Of a DNA stretch of 64,000 nt, positions 51,708 through 58,493 are shown piece after piece. This stretch comes from Planctomycetota bacterium (lineage in GTDB: Bacteria; Planctomycetota; UBA8742; UBA2392), in assembly GCA_016712285.1 (NCBI GenBank), contig JADJRK010000001.1, forward strand, positions 310,001 through 374,000. The letters are read 5' to 3'. The position numbers and the translations under genes were made by a program. The notes under the pieces were generated by a model, which saw only the letters and a program-made list of their open reading frames with translations, did no database searches and was not told the DNA's origin. Position 1 is the first letter of the stretch. Every line of letters starts with the position of its first letter.

Positions 51708-53459
51708 ATGGCCGACAGTGATTCCACAGAAGATTCCGTTCCGTTCTCAAGCCATCTGAACGAGCTGCGCCGGCGCATGATCTGGTCGCTGCTGGGCGTG
51801 TTCGTGGCCTTCAGCGTGGTGTTCGCGCTTTGGGCCGACGACATCGTGCGCTACCTGCGCGAGATTGCCGTGCTTGACCGCAACATCGCCGACGAAGAGT
51901 ACGCGAGCCCCGAAGTTGCCAGCCAGATGCCCTATCGCGCCGAGGGCAGCCAGTGGACGCTGCGCAACACCACGCGCGGCGGCGGCACCGAAAGCGTCAC
52001 GTTCACCCGCTACGAGGTGCTGCAAGCGGGCCCCGCCGGGTCCACGTTGCGGCGTACCCAATTCGATGCCGATGAAAATCCGCTTGAGACCAAAGAAATC
52101 CGGCACTCGCTGTTGGCCCCCGGGGCGTCGCCGGTGACTGAGCTGCCGGGCAATGAGCCTGAACTGCCGGCGCAATCGACCGAGTCGATCACCGTGCCCG
52201 CCGGCGAGTTCGATTGCTTCAAGCTCGATCTCACGAGCAATGGCACGCGCACGCAGACCTGGATTGCCCGAACCGGCGGGTTGCTGGTCAAGCAGGTGCA
52301 GACAAGTGAGGGCCGCGAGTTCGAGTCCGTGCTGGTCCGCTACGAACTCAAGCCCTACCGCGAACAAATCCAGCTTACCGTGATCGCCACGCTGGAAACG
52401 TTCAGCACCACCATGCGCGTCAGCCTGTATGCGGCCCTGGTGTTCGCGTATCCGTGGGTGATGTTTCAGGCCTACCTGTTTATTGCCCCCGGCTTGTTCC
52501 GGCATGAGCGGCGCTTTTTTCAGTTTGCGATCCCCGCCATCTTCGTGCTCTTCTTTGCGGGCGCGGCGTTCGGGCGCTATGTACTGATGCCGATCAGCAT
52601 TCCGTTTCTGCTCAGTTTCAACGTCGAAGAGTTCGGCGTCACCACGACCTATTCGCTGGCGCAGTTTCTCAGCCTTGTGTTCACGCTGACGTTCGGCTTG
52701 GGCTTTGTGTTCCAGATTCCGCTGGTAGTGGCGCCGCTGATTCGGTTTGGCTTGCTCACGCCCGAGTTTTTCCGCACTAAGCGCCGTTACACCCTGCTCG
52801 TGGCAATCGTCATCGGCGCGATCATTTCGCCCACCGGCAGCCCGATCGACATGGTGCTGGCCGGCGCGCCCGTGTTCTTCCTGGTCGAATGCGGTGTCTG
52901 GCTGGGCCGCATCTGGAAGCGCTCGGCGCTCAAAGCCGCCGAAAAGGCCGCACTGGCCGCTGCCGAACGCGGCGAAAAGATCGACCCCGAGGCGCTGGCG
53001 GGCGGGCTGGCGATTGACCTTGAGCAGCGCCTCAAAGAGTTCAGCAAGGGCGGCGCCCGCAAGTTCGCGCAGGAACTCCTGTCCGGCTTCAAGGAAAGCG
53101 GCAAAGAGGTGGAAAGCATCTTCGACGATGACTACGCCGACGGCGAGAAACCGCCCGTCGAAGTAAAGCTGAAGCCCAAGCCGCCACGCCCAACCGACGT
53201 CAAGCCCGACCAGCTGCACGATGCCAAGTTCGACATCGAGACCAGCACGGCGACGGCAGCATCGCCAGAGGCGCCGGCCGAAGCCCCGAAGGAAGACTTT
53301 CCCGACCGCCCCTGGGACGAAAACGTCAACGAACAGACCGCGCGCTACATCGACGACCGCATCAGCCAGCGGCTGCGCCAATTTATGGACGACGAGTTGC
53401 GGCCGTGGATGGACCGGATCGAACACGAACTCAAGCGCCGAAACGGGGACCACGAATGA
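51708..53459 (+). CDS. tatC: Sec-independent protein translocase TatC with an inserted periplasmic domain and long C-terminal tail
   Basis: Tat translocase core subunit of 583 residues; a normal TatC is about 250. TM1 (residues 24-50) is followed by an insertion spanning about 62-217, a beta-rich domain of DUF3108-like character (AEGSQWTLRNTTRGGGTE, SITVPAGEFDCFKLDL, TWIARTGGLLVKQVQTS). The canonical remainder is present: TLETFSTTMRVSL, YPWVMFQAYLFIAPGLFRHERR and the later TMs to residue about 405 (PIDMVLAGAPVFFLVE). A cytoplasmic tail of about 175 residues with Lys/Glu/Ala-rich and Pro-rich parts ends the protein. The TGA overlaps the kdsC start (ATGA). TatA is not seen nearby. Confidence 0.9.
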   Translation: MADSDSTEDSVPFSSHLNELRRRMIWSLLGVFVAFSVVFALWADDIVRYLREIAVLDRNIADEEYASPEVASQMPYRAEGSQWTLRNTTRGGGTESVTFTRYEVLQAGPAGSTLRRTQFDADENPLETKEIRHSLLAPGASPVTELPGNEPELPAQSTESITVPAGEFDCFKLDLTSNGTRTQTWIARTGGLLVKQVQTSEGREFESVLVRYELKPYREQIQLTVIATLETFSTTMRVSLYAALVFAYPWVMFQAYLFIAPGLFRHERRFFQFAIPAIFVLFFAGAAFGRYVLMPISIPFLLSFNVEEFGVTTTYSLAQFLSLVFTLTFGLGFVFQIPLVVAPLIRFGLLTPEFFRTKRRYTLLVAIVIGAIISPTGSPIDMVLAGAPVFFLVECGVWLGRIWKRSALKAAEKAALAAAERGEKIDPEALAGGLAIDLEQRLKEFSKGGARKFAQELLSGFKESGKEVESIFDDDYADGEKPPVEVKLKPKPPRPTDVKPDQLHDAKFDIETSTATAASPEAPAEAPKEDFPDRPWDENVNEQTARYIDDRISQRLRQFMDDELRPWMDRIEHELKRRNGDHE

Positions 53460-54013
53460 GCGTCACACCGGAAGAATGGGCAGCCGTCAAATTGTTCGCG
53501 ACCGACGTCGATGGCGTGCTGACCGACGGCACCGTGCTGTACGGCCAGCAGGGCGAGCTGGCCAAGCGCTTTTTCATTCGCGACGGCATGGGCCTGCGGC
53601 TGCTTGAGGCGGCGGGCGTCAGGGTCGCCGTCATCACATCAGAAGACAGCCCCGTGGTCAGCAGCCGCGTAAAACGCCTGATGCTGAGCGCCTACAAGCC
53701 GGGCATGAAACGCAAAGGCGAAGCGCTGAGCGCGCTGATGCGCGAGTTTGGCGCGAGCGCCGCTGAGACTGTGTTTGTCGGCGATGACGTCAATGATTCC
53801 GAGGCGCTTGAGATTGCCGGCATTTCCTGCGCACCCGCCGACGCCACCGAGTTCGCCCGCGACAGCTCCCGCCATGTGTGCAGCCTGCCGGGCGGCTTGG
53901 GCGCCGTGCGGGAGATTGCTGACCTGATCATCGCCGCAAAAGGTCTGAACCCTGACCAGCTATGGCGTGGCATTCACAAGCAAGCCGAAAGCCACGACGT
54001 CGGCAGCGTCTAG
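53456..54013 (+). CDS. kdsC: KdsC-like HAD phosphatase (KDO-8-phosphate phosphatase family)
   Basis: HAD-superfamily phosphatase of 185 residues. Motif I is LFATDVDGVLTDG, motif II is VAVITSEDSPVV, motif III/IV is FVGDDVNDSEAL. It matches KdsC and the NANP/CMP-sugar-linked phosphatases, which remove phosphate from KDO 8-phosphate on the way to lipopolysaccharide. ATG 53456 overlaps the tatC stop by four bases. The presence of LPS-type genes is consistent with a diderm envelope. No kdsA or kdsB is adjacent. Confidence 0.88.
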   Translation: MSVTPEEWAAVKLFATDVDGVLTDGTVLYGQQGELAKRFFIRDGMGLRLLEAAGVRVAVITSEDSPVVSSRVKRLMLSAYKPGMKRKGEALSALMREFGASAAETVFVGDDVNDSEALEIAGISCAPADATEFARDSSRHVCSLPGGLGAVREIADLIIAAKGLNPDQLWRGIHKQAESHDVGSV

Positions 54014-54244
54014 CACTACAACGCTGCTTTGCGTGTTGCGGGCTTCCAGCCCGCACGTGTTGCAGGCCTCTGGCCTGCACGTGTTGCGGCCGTCCCGGGC
54101 GCCACAGCGGGCCGGAGGCCCGCTACACGTGCGCGCGAGACGCGCACAACACGTGCGCGCGAGACGCGCACAACACGTGCGCGCGAGACGCGCACAACAC
54201 GTGCGGCCGAGACGGCCGCAACACAAATGCAGCGTTGTAGTGCT
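54012..54244. repeat. Large nested palindrome with multiple hairpins, including a 24-base triplicated unit
   Basis: Outer arms AGCACTACAACGCTGC (54012-54027) and GCAGCGTTGTAGTGCT (54229-54244) are a perfect 16-bp inverted repeat, imperfect to about 30 bp. Inside are hairpins at 54038-54054 (loop TCC), 54062-54078 (TCT), 54107-54123 (GGA), then three tandem 24-base copies from 54129 (GTGCGCG/CGCGCAC stem), and 54203-54219 (7-bp, AGA). Left-half loops are pyrimidine (TCC, TCT), right-half loops purine (GGA, AGA). It sits between the 3' ends of kdsC and a surface-protein gene. Same architecture as 39601-39727. Confidence 0.75.
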
Positions 54245-54256
54245 AGCGCAGATGAT

Positions 54257-55204
54257 TCAGTCGCGGCGCGGCGTGTAGCGCCGCTTGCGGCGCCGGAACA
54301 AGGCAAACACGATCGCCGCAATCCAGGCTGCACCACCGCCGCTGGCTGCAGCGCAACTCCCGCCTTCTTTCTTGGCGCCACCTACCTGCTTGCTCACACC
54401 GTTGCCGCCAAGGCCGGTAACGGGGTGGTCATTCGGCAACCACAACGCCCAGAACACATCCCCGGCAAAGCCGTCGCCAACCACCTGCACGCGCAGCGTC
54501 ACGCTGCCCGCATAGGCCGGAGTTGTGAACGAATTCGAGGTCTGCATGATGCCGCTGGGTGCTGCCGTGATGCTGCCAAGCAGCACGTCGCCGCCGGTGA
54601 CGTCGTAGACCCTGATTTCGGTAAGGCCGCGTCCCGCGCCCTCAATCGCAAATGTCATCGGGGCAGTCGTCGGGCCATAGTCAACTTCCACGGTGCTGGT
54701 GAAATCGGCCGGCACGTCAAAGTCCTGACGGAACACCGCAAACATGTCCAGCGGCGCGGTCAACCCGTGCACCAGCGCCTTGGTGCTTTCGGCCCCAGCC
54801 ATCGCCAGCGTGCCGGCGTCTGTGTTCACGCTGCCGTAGCACGAGATCGTGCCGGGCAGTACCGGCTGCAGGATCACCACCAGCGGGTGGCGGCCGCTGC
54901 GCGCGGGCATTTGCAGGTTGACGACGACGGTGCCGGCGCCGCCGACCTGGTCTTCCTGTTCCGTGCCCGAACCCAACACGGTCTTGGCGTCGGTGTCAAG
55001 CAGCCGCACTTTCACCCCTGACTGCGACTGGCAGTGAATCGTGACCGAGCACATCACCGCAGTCGCGGTCGCGCCCTGGTCAACCTGGAAAGCCAGCGTG
55101 TGGGCGTAACCGGCGGGGATGGTGCGCCGCGGCACAGCCGCGGTGTCTTGCGCGGATAGGCAGGAGATGAAGGGGAACAGCAGGAGCAGGGCAAGAACAC
55201 GCAT
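54257..55204 (-). CDS. Secreted protein with Cys-TM-Arg C-terminal sorting-like tail
   Basis: Exported protein of 315 residues. The signal peptide starts at ATG 55204 (MRVLALLLLFPFISCLSAQ). The middle is a beta-rich domain of unknown type (VQVVGDGFAGDVFWALWLPNDHP and similar strands). The tail carries GGSCAAASGGG, a hydrophobic segment (AAWIAAIVFALF) and an Arg/Lys cluster (RRRKRRYTPRRD), the tripartite form of MYXO-CTERM/GlyGly-CTERM signals that are cut and lipid- or cell-surface anchored. It converges with kdsC across the nested palindrome. Confidence 0.65.
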   Translation of the reverse strand: MRVLALLLLFPFISCLSAQDTAAVPRRTIPAGYAHTLAFQVDQGATATAVMCSVTIHCQSQSGVKVRLLDTDAKTVLGSGTEQEDQVGGAGTVVVNLQMPARSGRHPLVVILQPVLPGTISCYGSVNTDAGTLAMAGAESTKALVHGLTAPLDMFAVFRQDFDVPADFTSTVEVDYGPTTAPMTFAIEGAGRGLTEIRVYDVTGGDVLLGSITAAPSGIMQTSNSFTTPAYAGSVTLRVQVVGDGFAGDVFWALWLPNDHPVTGLGGNGVSKQVGGAKKEGGSCAAASGGGAAWIAAIVFALFRRRKRRYTPRRD

Positions 55205-55504
55205 GGCGGGGCCTCCGGGGTTCATGCCAGAAAGATAGCCGCCGTAAGCGAACTCGCAAAGCTCGTGCTACATCATGATGTGCGGATAGGGGAAACCTGA
55301 TTACGGCTTTGCACGACCCGGTCCGTGATATTCGGTGCTGGATGTCTTGATTGCCGGCACCCGCAATGTGGACCAAACCGGACCACTATCGGCGTGACTA
55401 AAGAGACCGGCCACTGGCCGCCAACGCCCTATTTTCAAGCGTTTGTTGGCAGGTCGACTTTCGGCGTGATAGCATGAAGTTGCTTTGCACTTCGGACATG
55501 CATC
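55205..55504. other. Intergenic region upstream of the DUF4266-DUF3570-ApbE operon
   Basis: About 300 bases between a minus-strand gene and the redox operon. No coding frame or RNA gene seen. It must hold the operon promoter; TTGTTG at 55443-55448 with a weak TGATAG at 55467-55472 is a poor candidate. Confidence 0.45.
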
Positions 55505-55801
55505 ATGCGCAGGCACTCTTCATCGCGGCTTCCACTCTTGCCCTGTCTCAAATCCCGCCGCCAGCGCCTGCTGGAGTGCGGTCTGCGGGCGCTTATGCCG
55601 TCGGTGCTGGTCTGGGCCGCGTTGTGCTGCCAGGGGTGCGCAGCCACGCAGTTCTATGAGCGCGAGAGCCTCAACGACCGCGCCATGCAGTTCGACCAGG
55701 ATGGCGGGGTCAACTACGTTCGTTCCAAAATCGAAGCCGCACGCGAAGGTTCGCTTGGTGGGTTCGGGTCCGCGGAAGCCGGAGGGTGCGGATGCCAGTA
55801 A
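55505..55801 (+). CDS. DUF4266 lipoprotein
   Basis: Small lipoprotein, 98 residues from ATG 55505, or 68 from ATG 55595 (MPSVLVWAALCCQGC), which gives a more normal signal peptide. The lipobox is CQGC. The mature part, CAATQFYERESLNDRAMQF followed by a conserved C-terminal EGSLGGFGSAEAGGCGC, matches DUF4266, whose proteins end in a GGCGC motif. DUF4266 genes occur next to DUF3570, ApbE and thioredoxin-like genes in many Gram-negatives, the same set as here. The stop overlaps the next start by ten bases, giving tight coupling. Confidence 0.8.
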   Translation: MRRHSSSRLPLLPCLKSRRQRLLECGLRALMPSVLVWAALCCQGCAATQFYERESLNDRAMQFDQDGGVNYVRSKIEAAREGSLGGFGSAEAGGCGCQ

Positions 55802-57060
55802 TCAACCGGGTAGCCCTCGGGCTGCTGTGTACGCTGGCTTGTGCATCGTTGTATGCGCAACAACCAGAAAACAGCGGCAGCCTCGACCTGTACATTTTCA
55901 GCCAGCAGGACGACGGCGGAAATCCCTACCAGAATGAAGACCTGCTGTATTACGGCGCGCGTGTCGCTGCCAGGCTGAAAGTCAGCGATACCCTTACGCT
56001 TCGGCCCACCATCGGCGTGGCACAGATTGAGGCGGGCGGAAAGCCCGATACGCCTTCGACCGTCACCAATGCCACCGTCACTTCGGCCTCTCAGCAGGGC
56101 AGCGCGTCGGGCGGCGCGACGAAGTACACACCGATCACCACGTCGATGGGCTTTGACATCAAGCCAGCCGGCACCAAGCTGACCCTGAGCCCCGGCGTCT
56201 TCTTTTCGTACCAGGACAACTACGTCTCGCGCGGACTCGACTTCTCGGCCAGCATCGAGTTGTTCAACGGCAACCTGATTCCGTCGCTCAGCTACGGCCT
56301 GCGCTACGACACGTTGACCTCCGACACGATCGGCTTCTGGGGCATCTTCGGCATCGCCGGCGACGACGACCACGGCGAAGACGACGAGGATGAAGACGAG
56401 GACGAGGACGAGGGCGAAGAAGAAGACGAAGAAGAGGGCGCCCGCACCGCGATGCTGGGCTTTCGCACTCGCATCACCCACAACGTGCAGCTCGGGTTCA
56501 CGCAGATCATCTCTCCTGAGTGGCGGCTCAACGCAAGCGTGCAGTACACGCGCCAGGACGGGTACCTTGGCGCGCCCAACGCAGTGGTCACCCTGTATGA
56601 CGACGACACGCCGGTGCTGCTCTCTGACGAGCGCCTTCCCAACTACCGCAATCGCTTCCAGTTCAACCTGCGGGTCAAGTACTCGCCGCTGCTCGGCTTG
56701 TCGTTCGGCGTGGACCACAGCGCCTACTTCGACGACTGGGGCATCCTGAACCTCGCCGCCGAGCCCAGCGCGGAAGGCTTCTTCGTGCGCGACATCGCCC
56801 GCTGGCGCGTCTGGTACCGCTTCTCGTACCAGGATGGCACGCGCTTCATGCGCGACCACCCGCAGCAGAAATTCAAGTTCCAGACCGACGACCCCGACCT
56901 CGGCTCATTCACGACGCACGGCGGCGGGGCGTTGTTCTACTTCGACGTTGCCCACTGGGGGCCGGTGCACTGGATTGTCCGCGTCTCGGGGTATGCGATT
57001 TCCCGCAGCGACGGAATCTGGGGCATCGGCGCGCTGCTGGGCACCGAGTTCACCTGGTGA
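55792..57060 (+). CDS. DUF3570 outer-membrane-type protein with acidic loop
   Basis: Predicted barrel protein of 422 residues. ATG 55792 (MPVINRVALGLLCTLACASLYAQ) is preferred for its GGAGGG box and signal peptide; GTG 55786 is the alternative. Strands are frequent (SLDLYIFSQQD, TLRPTIGV, GLDFSASIELFNGNLIPSLSYGLRY) and the last ends GALLGTEFTW. Between residues 188 and 217 there is a 25-30-residue Asp/Glu loop (DDEDEDEDEDEGEEE) that may bind cations. In related proteins I recall a D-x-x-(S/T)-G-A-(S/T) flavinylation-like motif; here the corresponding region is only a degenerate SASGGATK. It is ten bases from the Sec-thioredoxin/ApbE gene. Confidence 0.72.
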   Translation: MPVINRVALGLLCTLACASLYAQQPENSGSLDLYIFSQQDDGGNPYQNEDLLYYGARVAARLKVSDTLTLRPTIGVAQIEAGGKPDTPSTVTNATVTSASQQGSASGGATKYTPITTSMGFDIKPAGTKLTLSPGVFFSYQDNYVSRGLDFSASIELFNGNLIPSLSYGLRYDTLTSDTIGFWGIFGIAGDDDHGEDDEDEDEDEDEGEEEDEEEGARTAMLGFRTRITHNVQLGFTQIISPEWRLNASVQYTRQDGYLGAPNAVVTLYDDDTPVLLSDERLPNYRNRFQFNLRVKYSPLLGLSFGVDHSAYFDDWGILNLAAEPSAEGFFVRDIARWRVWYRFSYQDGTRFMRDHPQQKFKFQTDDPDLGSFTTHGGGALFYFDVAHWGPVHWIVRVSGYAISRSDGIWGIGALLGTEFTW

Positions 57061-57069
57061 GGTCCCATC

Positions 57070-58461
57070 ATGCGCAAAACTTTCGCCTTCCTTACGCTGC
57101 TGCTCGTTGTCGGCTGTGCGTCCAGCAAACCGGCGCCAGACCCGCAACCGCAGCCCGAAGCCGGCGAGTCAGCGCCGGCGCTGACCACGCTTCAGGGCGA
57201 CACAGTGCCCTGGGACAAAGTTCGCGCAACTGACAAACGCACGCTGCTTGTCTTCTCGACGCTTTGGTGACAGGCCTGCATCGATGAGCAGCCTCAGGTT
57301 GAGGCTTATGCCGCCGAACACGAACGCGATACGCGGGTCATCTACGTGATTGCAGGCACCGACGCGACGCGTGCCGCGGAACTCGCCAAGGAACGCAAGT
57401 TCAAGACCCCAGTGTACGCAGACCCCGACGGCGCGTTCTCGGAGCACTTCGGAGTGGAGGTCACGCCCACCCTGATCACGTTGAACGCAGCCGGCAAGCA
57501 AACGGGCACCTATGACAGCATCGACGCCATCCCCCCTGAATCGGAATCGGCGCTGCCGCGCGCCCTGTCTGCGGTGGTGGACTCGGGCACAGAGATCGGC
57601 ACGACGTACGATGTTGTGGTGATGGCCGCAGACCCTGACCAGGCGCGAAACGACCTGGCGCAGGCGCGCAAAGTTGTGCACGAGGCCGAGACGCACCTGT
57701 CAGAGTGGAAGCCTGACTCTGACATCTCGCGCCTCAACCAGCAGGGTGGCAGCGGCCCCGTCGCGGTGCACGCCGACCTGCTGCACCTGGTCAAGGCCTC
57801 GATTGAGGTCACCCGTGCGACTGGCGGTGCGTTCGACATCACTTGGCTGCCCCTTGCCACGGTGTGGAAAGATGCCGCTGCCAATGGTCGTCTGCCGGAC
57901 GAGGCAACCCTCGCGCCCGTGCTTGCGGCCATCGGCAGCGGCAACATCCGCGTCGAGGGCGAGTTTGTCAGCTTCACGAACCCGCTGACGCAAATCGGCA
58001 TGGGCGGTGTGGCAAAGGGCTGGATTGTCGATGCGGTGTTCCTGCACTTGAAGAATGCCGGGTACGACAACCTGATCGTCAACATCGGCGGCGACCTGCG
58101 CACCGCCGGCCAGGGTCCCAACGGCCCCTGGACATTCCAGATCACAGACCCGTACGCACCCGGGGGTGTCGCTGGCACATTCGAGTTGCGCGACGGGTCA
58201 GTGGCAACGTCGGGCAACTATCTGCGCTATGTAGAGATTGAAGGCAAGCGATACGGGCACATCCTGGACCCGCGCACGGGCTGGCCTGCCAAGTTCGACG
58301 GCTCGGTGTCAGTGTTCACCCGCGACTGTGCCATGGCCGACGCGCTGGCGACCGCGCTGTTTGTGATCGGGCCCGACAAGGGCCTGTCATGGGTCAAGGA
58401 TCACCCCGGCGTTGAAGCCGTGTACGTCACGCGCGAAGGCATGCGCAGTTCTGTGTCTTGA
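57070..58461 (+). CDS. Selenoprotein: thioredoxin-like (UxxC) lipoprotein fused to ApbE FAD:protein FMN transferase
   Basis: One reading frame of 463 residues interrupted by TGA at codon 67. The signal peptide MRKTFAFLTLLLVVGC has a lipobox (VVGC). Residues 34-170 are thioredoxin-like, with FSTLW-TGA-QAC at the active site and VTPTLITLN as the cis-Pro motif, so the TGA replaces the first Cys of WCxxC. From about 177 to the end is ApbE: PDSDISRLN, RATGGAFDIT, IGMGGVAKGW, NIGGDLR, ATSGNYLRY, HILDPRTGWP and MADALATALF. A SECIS-like hairpin follows the TGA. ApbE flavinylates exported proteins; a separate downstream ORF lacks a ribosome-binding site. I infer a selenoenzyme that handles disulfides and flavin outside the cytoplasm, probably in this operon. 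Confidence 0.82.
57268..57311 (+). promoter_or_regulatory. Selenocysteine TGA and bacterial SECIS hairpin
   Basis: TGA at 57268-57270. A perfect 6-bp stem GCCTCA (57291-57296) / TGAGGC (57300-57305) holds a GGT loop (57297-57299), starting with G as bacterial SECIS loops do. The loop begins 26 bases after the TGA, inside the 16-37 range known for bacterial SECIS. A looser outer pairing (GCAT 57278-57281 with ATGC 57308-57311) extends the stem. Confidence 0.75.
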
Positions 58462-58493
58462 TGGGCAACGAATCGCGCCCGGCTGGCCACACT

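Noticed and set aside
54129..54200. CRISPR-like 24-base tandem repeats
   Set aside because: Three contiguous copies with no unique spacers; part of the larger palindrome.
57271..58461. Separate ApbE gene starting at GTG 57346 after a nonsense-mutated lipoprotein
   Set aside because: It would lack a signal peptide and half of the thioredoxin fold, has no ribosome-binding site, and the TGA sits exactly at the catalytic cysteine with a SECIS-like hairpin after it.
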